Positions 25,667 to 36,953 of a stretch of DNA of 64,000 nt are shown piece by piece; within the stretch, counting starts at the first letter, position 1; each line of letters opens with the position of its first letter. The notes below the pieces were generated by a model. That model saw only the letters and a list, made by a program, of their open reading frames with translations, searched no databases and had not been told where the DNA came from. Position numbers and translations under genes: made by a program. Source of the stretch: Theobroma cacao (lineage: Eukaryota; Streptophyta; Magnoliopsida; Malvales; Malvaceae); NCBI RefSeq assembly GCF_000208745.1, contig NC_030851.1, positions 15,252,429 to 15,316,428 on the forward strand, given 5' to 3'.

Positions 25667-25931
25667 TGTAATGAATATTTTTGTGAATATTCATTTATGT
25701 TATATATATCTAGATTTGGATTTAAATTAGATTGCATGAAGATTAGGATTTAATCCATCCATTTAATCCTTTAGTATTATCTTCATCTTATAAAAATCTA
25801 TCTAAATAAAGGGTTATTAGCTTATAAATAGGCCTCTCACTTCATTTGTAAATACACACTTGAATAAGATCTTTTTACTCCCTTTAAATATTTTAGCTTA
25901 TAGTTGTTATTTCAAGTTATATTTCATAACA
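25667..25931 (+). repeat. 5' LTR of the second copia element
   Basis: It begins TGTAATGAATATTTTTGTG and ends TTTCATAACA. It matches the LTR at 30744, including the phrases TATATCTAGATTTGG and CCTCTCACTTCATTTG. A probable TATA-type signal TATAAATAGGCC lies near 25825, as expected for a retrotransposon promoter. Confidence 0.82.
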
Positions 25932-26389
25932 TGTTATCAGCACGATTCTTTAATCCTCAAGTTTTATATTATTTTGTTTGCATCATCTTCAAGTTTCAAA
26001 AAAGTTCAATAATTGAGTTTTGATTTCTAGTTTTAGCAAATCAGGTAAGTACTAGTATTATTTTGTTTTCATCCTCTCAAAGATTTCAATAATTGGTCTT
26101 TACTTTTTGGTTTTAGAAAATTAAGTAAGTGACTTAATATCTTTTTGGTATTTTCATTTCCTAAAAATCTACCTTAATATGAATTTTCCCATTATGTATT
26201 ATATATTATATTTTGTCCCTTGATTGAAAAGTGATTTTGTTATTATATAGATACTAATGGAAAATCATGAATTCGTCCATTCCTCGAAGTGAATGTGACA
26301 TAATTTAACAATATTGGCAATGGACATGAAATAGGTCACCATAATAATTTACATTAATCACTATTATAATTCTAAGTATAATTTTACCC

Positions 26390-26580
26390 ACAAGAAAGCA
26401 GATGGATAACTTAACCCATCAAAAAGTGGATGAATAACTTAACCCATCAGGAAGTGGATTGATAACTTAATCCACCAAAAGTGGATAACCCACCAAAAGT
26501 AGATGGATACCTTTAACCCACCAAAAGTAGATGCATATTTTTAATCCACAAAAAGTGGATGAATAATAAAAAGACAAAAA
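26390..26580 (+). repeat. Minisatellite inside the second copia gag
   Basis: A unit of roughly 20-28 bases built on AAAAGTGGATGAATAACTTAACCCATC-like text (AGTGGAT and AACCCA/AATCCA words alternating) recurs about six times with variable spacing. It lies just upstream of the zinc knuckle, so it expanded within gag coding sequence. Confidence 0.75.
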
Positions 26581-26599
26581 TGTTCAAAATAAAAAAAAT

Positions 26600-29500
26600 A
26601 TAAAAATATATCTTGTTATCGATGTGGCATGAAAGGCCATTGGTCATGTACTTATTGTATGTCGAAATATATTGTTAAATTTTATCAAACATCTTTAAAT
26701 ACTAAAAAGAAAAAAATTTTGAACTTTATCAAGTATCACTAGATGTAAAAAAAAATATTGAAGCAAATTTTGTTCAAGAGAAATTGATTTTAACCATGGC
26801 CAAGTTGATACAACACATCATCATATTGTAGATTTTCTAATCCATCCTAAAAGAGGAATTGATTATCTAATTGGTAATGGCAACATCCAAGAATGAAATT
26901 TCTTAATAGTTTGTTAGTATATTTTAGTAATACAACTCTATTATGAAAATGCTTTTATATGTTCTCATTATATTTAAATTATATATTTTTATTATGTATT
27001 TTGATTTTATGTTTAATATTTTTTTATATTAACTTGGAAATTTCTTATTGTATATATCTTTTTTTTATATTAAAAAAATATGGATATTCATCTTGTTGGA
27101 TACAAGATCCATGATTTAAATTTATGTCTAATAGACATTGCTAAAATGCATACTATATTTAAAGACAAGAAATATTTTTCCCTCTTGCCAATAGAAGAAA
27201 CAAATGTCAATACAATATCTAGTAGTACAAAATTAATTGAAGGCTCAGAATAACCAATATTTTACTACCTTGAGGAACAAAGTTTAAAATAGAAGATGTA
27301 TTATTTTCAACGTCTCAATGAAATTTATTAAGTTTTAATGATATTATTCTGAATGGATATTATATTGGGACAATGAATGAAAGACAATTAATACCTTTAT
27401 ATTATATTTATTACCTCAGGTAAGACGTGTATAATGATAAAAAAAATTACCCATTTTGTTATCTGGATTGTATTATACAAATATTAAAATGATTGAAAAT
27501 TATGCTATAGTAAACCAGAAATTTATTAATGATTTTAATGTTTGATATGACCGATTAGGTCATCCCAGATCAATAATGATCAGAAACATTATTGAAAATA
27601 TATGTAGTCATCCATTGAAAAACCATAAGATTTTTCAATCTAATGAACTCTCATGTGTTACTTGCTTTGAAGGCAAATTAATTATAAAGCCATTACTAGC
27701 TAAAGTTGGGATTGAATCCCCTACATTTTTTAAAATATATTTAGTGCAATATATATGGATTCGTACATCCACCATATAGACTATTTAGATATTTTATAGT
27801 TTTAATCAATGCATTGACTAAATGGTCATATGTCTAGTTATTATCAACTTGCAATTTGACATTTGCAATCATTCATTTGCATGCACATTTTCCTAGTTAT
27901 GCAATCAAGGCTATTCATCTTTACAATGTTGGTGAATTTATATTTTTGCCTTTAATGAATATTGTATATTAGTTAGAATACCTATTGGATAGCCTATTGC
28001 TCATGTTTATACATAAAACGGTTTAGCATAATCGTTTATTAAACATTTCCAACTAATTGTAAGGCTATTGTTTATGAAATCTAAACTCTCAATTTTTGTT
28101 TGAAGGCATACTATTTTGGGTACAACAGCACTTGTACACATCAGGCCAACAAGTTATTATAAATCTTCCCTTATACAATTGGTTTATGGTAAGAAACCAA
28201 ATATCTCCCATCTCAGAATTTTTAGATGTGCGGTATATGTTCTAATTGCTCCACCACGATGCACAAAAATAGGTTCTCAAATGAGGTTAGAAGTATATGT
28301 TGGATATGAATCTCCATCTATAGTTAAATATGTAGAACCATTAACAGGAGATTTATTCACGGCAAGATTTATTAGTTGTCATTTAAATGAAACAATTTTT
28401 CTAACATTAAGGGGAGAAAATAAGCAGTTAGAAAAGGAAATATTTGGGAATACATTATCATTATTTAGTTTTGATCCTCATACAATCAATATAAACTTAA
28501 AGTTCAAAAACATACTTCATTTGCTAAATATAGTAAATCAGTTACCAGACGTATTTACTGACCTAAAGAGAATAATTAAATTTCATATACCAACTACAAA
28601 AGCTCATATTTAGAATTTATGTCCCTATAGGACAAGGCGCGCTAGAAATGTGGGAAACCAATTGGTTCCAAACATAAAATCCTCATAAAAGAAAAAGAGC
28701 AAATATTCAAGCTGGTCAGAAAGAGGAAACTTAAACTCTATGAGAGACTCTTGACATAATTTTAGAAGAAATTCAAGTACCTAAAATCAGTGAAAATGAA
28801 GAGATTTCAATAAATTATATCATGACGGGAAAAAGATGGAACTGAAATTAAATATATGTAGACAATATTTTGTATAAAATGTGCTCAGTATTACGAAAGA
28901 AAATGAGAATATTGAACCTACATCTGTTGAAGAATGTAGACATAGAAATTATTGGTCAATGTGGAAAGACGCAATTAAGCTGAAATTCACATGCAAAATA
29001 TGAAATTTGTAGATTTGTAGTTCGAACATCAAATGGTGTAAAACCAATGGGATACAAATGCGCATTTATGCGAATATGAAAAGAGAAAAATGAGATTATA
29101 AGATATAAAATACGGCTTGTCACACAAGATTTCACCCAAAGACTTAGTATTGAATGTAATGAGATATATTCTCTATGGTAGATGCAATTACAATTCTATA
29201 TTAACTAGTATGAAAATATATGAGAAGATTGAAATGCGTCTAATAAATGTAGCTACAGCCTATTTATATGGCTCACTTGATAACGATATCTATATAAAAA
29301 TCTTAAAAGGATTCAAGTTGCCTAAAGCACAAAAATTTGAATTCTCAAAAAATTTTTTTGATTACATTAAATAAATCTTTATATAGATTAAAGCAATTCA
29401 AACACATGTGGTATAATCGCCTTAATGAATATTTGTTGAAAGAAGTTATAAAAATGATCCTATATGCTCATGTATTTTTATAAAAAGATTCATATCTGAA

Positions 29501-30490
29501 TTTGTAATACATGCTATTTATACTGATGACCTAACATTATTGAAACTCTTGATGAATTATCAAAAGCTATGAATTACTTTGAGAACGAATTTGAGATAAA
29601 AGACTTTGAAAAAATAAATTTTTGTTTGAATCTTCAAATTAAGCACTTGACAAATGAAACTTTTGCCCATCAATCAAATTATATAGTAAATGTACTAAAA
29701 TGATTTTATATGGACAAAGCACATCCATTAAGTTCACCAATGGTTGTAAGGTCACTAGATGTGAAAAAAGATTATTTCTAACCTTGTGAGAATGATGAAG
29801 AACTTTATGGTCCTAAAGTACCATATCTTAGTGTCATTGAAGTACTAATGTATCTTGCTAACAATACATGACTTGATAAATCATTTGCTATAAATTTATT
29901 AGTAAGATATAATTCTTCTCCAACTCAAAGACATTGGAATGGAATTAAACATATACTTTGATATCTTCGAGGAAAACTGGATATGAGCTTATATTATTCA
30001 AATGTATTAAAATAAGATTTAATTGATTATGCAAATGTAAGATATTTATCTAATCCACAAAAAACTCGATCTTAGATAAATTACTTATTCACATATGGAA
30101 TTATGGCTATTTCATCGCTTTTTGTAAAACAAACTATAGTTGCTACTTCTTCTAACCATGCACAAATTTTAACAATTCATGAGACAAGTCGTGAATGTGT
30201 TTGATTAAAATTTATAACTCAACATATTCGAAAAACGTGTGGCTTGTCAACTAAGAAGAAAATTTCTAATAACGTTGTATAAGGATAACATTACTTGCAT
30301 AGCACAGTTAAAGGAAAGTACATTAAAGGCGATAGGACAAATCATATTTCCCAAAAAAAATTTTCACTCATGATCTCCAAGAAAAAGGTGATATAAGTGT
30401 TCAACAAATTCAGTTAAGTGACAATCTAGCATATTTGTTCACCAAAACCTTTTTACTACATCATTTGAAAAGTTGGTACAAAATATTGGA
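26600..30490 (+). pseudogene. copia gag-pol remnant of the second element
   Basis: The knuckle near 26610 reads CYRCGMKGHWSCTY, with the last cysteine of CX2CX4HX4C lost. The pre-integrase block reads YDRLGHPRSIMIRNII, then VTCFEGKL. At 28116-28613 the plus strand has HKSS-type text YKSSLIQLVYGKKPNISHLRIF-like, then VGYESPSIVKYVEPLTGDLF. The reverse transcriptase box near 29520 reads YTDDLTLL where YVDD is usual. RNase H text ends with NLAYLFTKTF near 30430. Frameshifts and stops break every domain, so the element cannot move itself. Confidence 0.8.
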
Positions 30491-30743
30491 ATACACTATT
30501 TTAAAGATCTCAATAATGTAGTCATAAAGGGAGTAAAATACACACTGTATTCTTTTTCTTCATCAAGATTTTTCCCACTAAGTTTTTCTTAATAAGGTTT
30601 TTAATGAGGTAGTATTTTAAAAGCGTATTCTTGAAAAGAATTGTGTAATCTTTTTTTTTTCACTTGAATTTTTTCCTATGAGATTTTATCCTTGTAAGAT
30701 TTTAACGAGCCATATTATTAATAAATGGATATTCAAGAGAAAG

Positions 30744-30998
30744 TGTTATGAATGTTTTTGTGAATATCCATTTATGTTATGTATATCTAGATTTGGATGT
30801 AAATTAGATTGGGTGAATATTAAGATTTAATCCATCCATCTAATCCCTTAGTATTATCTTCGTCTTATAAATTTTAAAGGGTTATTAGCCTATAAATACG
30901 CCTCTCACTTCATTTGTAAATACAGATTTGAATAAGATCTTCTTACCCCTTTTAAATATTTTTTCTTATAGTTATTATTTCAAGTTATATTTCATAAA
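30744..30998 (+). repeat. 3' LTR of the second copia element
   Basis: It begins TGTTATGAATGTTTTTGTG after the purine-rich AAGAGAAAG and ends at about TTTCATAAAA, merging with a run of A. It aligns with 25667-25931, with a short deletion near 30865. Confidence 0.8.
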
Positions 30999-33900
30999 AA
31001 AAAAACTCTTTTTTTAATCAGTTAAACAATTATCATTCATTAAATTAGAAAAGTTTTTTTTTTATGATAAAATCTTGAATCTGTCACTAAATTAAAGTAT
31101 GAAAATATAGTAATATTGGTGCTTGGATCAAAGTGTAGACACGCTTTCATATAATTCAACAACTTTTTCTCCAAAGAAAAGTTAAAAGCTTGAAAGCCCG
31201 GTTTCACTCCAACCGTCTTAAATAAACTAAAAACAAAAAACATGACAACATCCATTACGATGGATTGATATTAGTGTGATGCATGTTTTCAGCATTTTCC
31301 ACAAAGCAGAAGCTTCTTACCATAGTTCCAAGCAAGAAGAGCAATTGTCTCACTCAACTTTGAAACAAGGGATTGGCTGGTGCTACGAAACTTTCTAATG
31401 TTGACTCAACTCAGGATTCTCGTACTTGATTGCCATCTCAAGTATAATGCAATGTTTGACTGCCAAAAACCACTACAGTTCCAGGAGACTAGATATTCAT
31501 TAATTGATTTCCTACTTGTTTCAACTTCCAAACACGACATTATTCATGATTGGAAAAGGGTCTTGGCAAATATTATATTCCTATCCATGAAGCTAGCTAA
31601 TAAGATTTCCAGATGAAGATGAAGCCTGAAAGTTGGGCAACCAGGGTAAAGCACTCCACCCTCGTTTTATGGCTGCCGCTAGCTGCCTAACCTCTAGTAT
31701 TTTCTTATTGAAACATCCAAATATTCTATAAACCCCACCTGGTTCCCTTTAGTTCTCAACTGTGTATGGCTGCCTACCTTCAAATTAACTAATTACATCG
31801 GAGTACACAATTATTACTTTGAATCAATATTGTACAAAGTTATTAGAATACAATGACAATTGATAATGATGACAGGCCAATAATTTTTAGATTCGGATTG
31901 AAGATATGGTTAGGATCACGTTAACATCAGATGACTACAACCTGACAACTGACGAAATGATCCAATGTGCCATTCAATTAATACATCAACAAATAATATT
32001 TTAGCCTGTCTTAATTTCTCTTTCTTCTTCCTCTTATATAAATTCTCTTAATCACGTCCAAAAACGTATCTTTAAAGACCCAATTGCGTACTCACAACTC
32101 ACAAGGAAGTTTAACTGTTACCCCTTTCGCTTAATATAGATATATAGAACAATATCATTTTATTGGCGAATGATATTCGTGATAATTTTTTCTCCTCTGT
32201 TTCCCTGTCAGCACCAACAAATAATCACAGCTAAAGCAAGCTTTCAGTACAAATTCTTGAGGGAAGGAAAGGTTAAACTAAAGTCTACACGTACCATGTT
32301 TCACCTAATAATTATTAATATCAAGATAATATTACTTTGCCAAGTAAGTTCTTGTTCCCTCGTGAGTGAACATATCCAAAACAATGGGCCAAAACCGAAG
32401 TAGATTTGGAAGATTTTAAACCACTTGCCTTTATGTCAACATATGAAGCAACCTTTTTCCCTGTAAGCATTTACAGCAATTTTACATCATACCATTTAGT
32501 CGCAGCAATTGTTAAACCATTTAACTCAGAAATTCCAAGATAAATTTGTTTGGTCAAACAGAGAACACAGCAGCCATGACAATGACATGAAACAATTTTC
32601 AAAATCTAAATGGATGTTTGAACACTGATTTGTCCTGGTTTTTCCAAATATTCCCTTCAACACCTCTTGGAAAATACTCAACAATCACTCATATAAGGCT
32701 GTAGACAATTCGTCAATTTCATCAAGACAAACCTTAATTGTGGCTCTTATTCACATTTGCATTATGTAAAGCAAAGCTACACACAATACACACCATGTAC
32801 CAAAATGCTCAAACATGGAACACTCCGTTTCCCTATGGTAGCCACGACAACGGTTTACCCTCTCAGTTGAAAATGTATTTTGGTATATGATCAAATAAAT
32901 TTTTATAATTAATTATTGATTAATTATTTTTAATTAAAATATTTTTTATTATTTTATATTCATATGATGTTTACGTATTGTCATCGTAAAATGTGAAAAA
33001 TATGATATGATCGTACCATCATGTCACATTAATATGTTATTTTATCATTTATTATGACATGTTAATATATCACATCAATGATATGTTATATAAAATGATA
33101 AGTGTTATTTTGATTAAGTCAAATATTAATTATAAAAATTTATTTAATTAAAAATAAAAATATTAAAACTTTTTTTATTTAAAATAAAAATACAAAAATT
33201 TGTTTAAATATAATAAAAGTATAAGAGCTATTATATCTTTTTTATTTTCCATCACAATTACTTCAGAAGTGCATATATTTAGATATACTATTTGCATATT
33301 TAACAGCAATTGGCGGCAATTATGGATACAAATTAACATCCTGAAAGACATTAGTATTTTATATGGTCCCACGAGGCATAAACATATTGCAGGAAAAAAA
33401 AAGAAAAAGTTACATATTCGCCTTGAGTGTATATTTGGGAAGTCAAAAGGCTCGACTCTGTAGTACCGCGCTGCACATACTGCGCCACAAGGCTGGCCTG
33501 CAGCGGTGAATTGCCTAAAATTGGTAGCTAGGTGATGTTCGGTGAAAATGCAATCTGGCAGCAACTACCAAGCCACCAAGGGTCCTTCCTTGCCACCTCG
33601 CTAGAACGTTCACGGAGCATTAATAAAACCAAGTTTAACTTCGGGAAATTTTGTGAAGCATGTGTTAGGGTTAATTTTGTAGCTTCAAGCCAAGTATTGC
33701 TTGCATAATAGGGTTTTCTTTTGCTCAAGTACAAGCGTTCCAAACCACCGCTCTCTAGTAGCTAAGTTAGCTAGCTAGGCCCTACCACAAAGCCACGTCA
33801 GAAACGGCCTGCCCCTAGTGCTGGTACTTATATCCTAGCAATATAACTAGCCCCTGGCCTTGACGTAGGAATATTATACCAGTAAAGAATTTTAGATTTC

Positions 33901-36100
33901 CCTTATTCAAAAGTAAAAACAACAGCACAATCAGCTAGAATAATTAAATAGCATTTACAATTTTTTTTTTTAAAATCTGAACAGTTTTAATTAAGACAAA
34001 ATGCATTATTTTAAGATAATATTAATTAAGTTGGAATTAATGTTATATCTTTATAAAATACAATGTTCCTTTTTTATCATTTATATATTTTTTAATTATT
34101 TTCAAAGATCCTTTTCAAAAAAAATTATTTTTCAAAAATTAGAAAAAAAAATAAAGTGTAGGCATTTGAGTTTGTTTTGACTGAGAGATACTAATTCAAT
34201 TATATTTCAATTATAGTAAAATTTTTATAAATTAATATTCTTAAAATTATGAAAATTTATTAATTATTTGATATATTATTTAATCAATAAATTAATAATT
34301 TATTAATTTATATATTACTTTATAAAAATTTAAATTATCAAAGTATTGTTTAGTTCTTTTTAAAATATTAAACTTAATACATGTATTGCGTATTATAATT
34401 ATACGAATATTTTCAAATTATCAAATTACGAATTATTATTATCTGTGATAAGTAAATTATTGATAACATCATGAAAAATGACAAAAAAGATGAAATTGAA
34501 AAGTACAATAGTTTTGTACTAGAGCTTATCTCATCCAAAGATGCAATTAAAGTAATAATGGTATTGTATAATTTTCTCTCACAATACAAAAATAATATAT
34601 CAAAACTTCTTAATGTAGAAAGAAAAGTTAGAGATGAAATCTAAAGAGACATTAATTTAAAAAAAAAAAGTAATATTAGAATATTTTTTACAAAACCTCT
34701 TAATTAAGTCATGTATATATATAATTTTGATATATAAAGAGATTATTAATTTATAAATTAAGTAAGATCTATGTATTTTTTTAAAAATATATTATTTTAT
34801 AAATTTAACGAATTATTGATTTATCACATTAATTTCAAGTCGGAATCAATAAAAATAATTATTTAATTAAAATTATTAATTTAACAAGTACTAATTTATA
34901 AAAATTTTACTATATATATATAAATTATATTATTTTAAACACAAAACTATATATATTTCTTTTTTTAAGACAAGTAGTACTTGTAAAGATGTCGTACATA
35001 CCAACTATGTCAAAATTCCATGAACAACAGCTGATTTAGTGGTTTGAGAGGGCGCGCTCGCCAACTGACCTGCAAAAATTTCAAACCACGTGATGTAATG
35101 GTTTCACGACTTTTTGTTGGTTTAAAGAATATTCAAACACACATTTCCACGTGGTCTTATATATTATACCCTTTCCTTCTCTCCCTTGGAAAAACTGTGC
35201 AGTACGACAAATTGCATTAGTTGAATCCAGTATTGACCCTTGGTATTTGTACGACCATAAGTTATATGTCAATTTAGCCATGCATGATAAAGTTCTACTA
35301 TCTCGTATGTTTATCTATGTATAAATGGACATATAAATATTTCTTTCGGCTCGTTATTGCATACTTAGATATGAATTTTCTCCGCTTCGGCTCCTCTCTT
35401 TTGGCCTTGTTTAAGTCAAAGAGAACGGACTAGCAATAGTTGCAGATTTCCAACTTTCTACATCCATTTGAATCCCATCAATCTTGCACTGATCATGCCT
35501 CCAAGTGTAAGGAAATAATGGAGCTTATTTATCAAATAATATTGTGGAACTAGTAGCTTAACTGTGGATTAACATCCTATATGTAACATTAAAAATGTTT
35601 AAAACATCCTAAATATATAGTTTATATATACATAAATTATAGATTAATCAAATATAAATCATATTAAAAATATGAAATTGTGTAAACTAATAACTGATAT
35701 AAGTAGAATCCCTTTTACATACATACATAATATATATGTATGTATGTATGTATATTTTTTTATATAAAAATTAGGCACGGATGGATAACAAATGAGATTA
35801 TCTAATGATTTTTTTTCTTGTTCTTAATTTTGAAAACTGGGTCATTATTACCGAGATTTTGAGCTTGAAATATTTTGGCTAAAAATTACATGATCTAAAA
35901 AATATATTGAATCTGTATATCTTCCCAATTAATTATTCTACAATGATAGATGCATTGATATTAATTAAAATTGTTTGGAATACAAACATTTTTCAAATTA
36001 ATCAAGATGATTACTCTATATATTGGCACGTGACCACTTAAATGACTATGTTAATTTATAAATTTTATTATTTATAATCGAACAGGCACGGTGACAATCT
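30999..36100. other. Intergenic, no gene recognised
   Basis: Five kilobases of AT-rich DNA between the second copia element and the WRKY promoter. Frames such as 33564-33175 (minus, 129 codons) and 31380-31616 (plus) show no domain and have mixed composition. The stretch 33440-33850 is less AT-rich than its surroundings and could be transcribed or regulatory, but nothing identifies it. A TATG/TGTA microsatellite lies at about 35728-35752. The stretch 34000-34960 is extremely AT-rich. Confidence 0.6.
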
Positions 36101-36778
36101 TAGTTAAACTATTTGTGAAGTAAAAATAATAATAAAAAAAGATTATTGGGGATGTATAGAATCATTTTTCATTACTCTTTAATACGGGGATTACTGGGAA
36201 ATGTGTTGTCTTTTCTCCTCAACTTCTTTTCTTGTTGGTTCGCCCACTTAAGAGGCGGAGTTTTGTCATGTTTGTCACAGTGGAAGAGGAAAGGGAACCA
36301 TGTGGTTCTAGACATGCCAGAGCTGGCGTTTTGTTGCCAAGAGGATGACATACATGGAAGAACACAACTGAAATCCAGAACGCATATGCTGACCAGTAAA
36401 CTGTTTGACTCTGCCCAACGCGATAAATAAATGTTTAATTAGCTCAATTTATTTTTTATATAAACCTATTAGCAATAAACAAAATGCTCAAAGAAAAGTA
36501 GTCATGGACGAAACTGAAATCTGGTCAAAACCAATTAAGATTTATTATACTGTATAGTAATTTATACTAGTATTAGATTTTATAGCAATGGCCAGCATTA
36601 CTTTCTTTTCTTACCTATAATCATGAATCTCTCTAATATTTCCCTCTCTATTCCACAGAAAAGAAAATAAAAATAATACTATACTAGAAGTATCTTTGTT
36701 GTACCAGCTTCTTTTACTAATCTCCACTATAAATCGATTTTACGTGCGGTTCACGACAGCGGACATAGGATAAGGGAG
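36101..36778 (+). promoter_or_regulatory. WRKY gene promoter region with W-boxes and TATA box
   Basis: A TATAAAT box lies at 36728-36734. W-box cores, the sites WRKY proteins bind, occur at 36405-36410 (TTGACT) and, on the minus strand, at 36523-36528 (TTGACC). WRKY genes often carry W-boxes and are cross- or self-regulated; that this one is, is inference. A frame at 36146-36430 (94 codons) has no recognisable domain and was not called a gene. Confidence 0.5.
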
Positions 36779-36808
36779 ATGACTGCTATAGCCGCCTTCC
36801 TGTTTTAA
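36779..36808 (+). promoter_or_regulatory. Possible upstream ORF in the WRKY leader
   Basis: An ATG at 36779 opens a nine-codon frame (MTAIAAFLF) that stops at 36808. It lies 45-80 bases after the TATA box and 145 bases before the WRKY start. If transcription begins about 30 bases after the TATA box, it is the only AUG in the leader upstream of the WRKY start. Confidence 0.4.
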
Positions 36809-36953
36809 ATTTCCTTTGCATCGTCTCACCGTACAAGCATTTTTCACACTTAATAATTCGTTTTATAATCACTATATCATCACATCTCTCTGCCTCTCTT
36901 CTCTCTATCTCTCTCTGTTCCTTCTTCTTCTTCTTCTTCTCTGTCTTTTTAAC

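Larger units (their letters stand above)
25667..30998 (+). mobile_element. Second Ty1/copia retrotransposon, degenerate
   Basis: Direct LTRs at 25667-25931 and 30744-30998 bound a plus-strand copia polyprotein in decay. The 5' LTR is followed at once by TGTTATCAGCACG, a primer binding site form known in copia elements. The order is zinc knuckle (26610-26700), pre-integrase (27540-27690), integrase C-terminus (28116-28613), reverse transcriptase (29100-29560) and RNase H (30000-30480). Stops occur throughout. I found no clear target duplication, partly because the right end runs into a run of A. It sits inside a locally repeated sequence. Confidence 0.82.

Noticed and set aside
33175..33564. 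129-codon minus-strand frame
   Set aside because: Low-complexity ends, no domain, no splice or promoter context.
36146..36430. 94-codon frame upstream of the WRKY gene
   Set aside because: No recognisable domain; it lies in the promoter and contains a W-box.
36816..36953. N-terminal extension of the WRKY protein, open in frame upstream of 36954
   Set aside because: The first codon is TTG, no ATG is in frame, and the stretch encodes a leucine-rich run from a CTT microsatellite typical of a leader.
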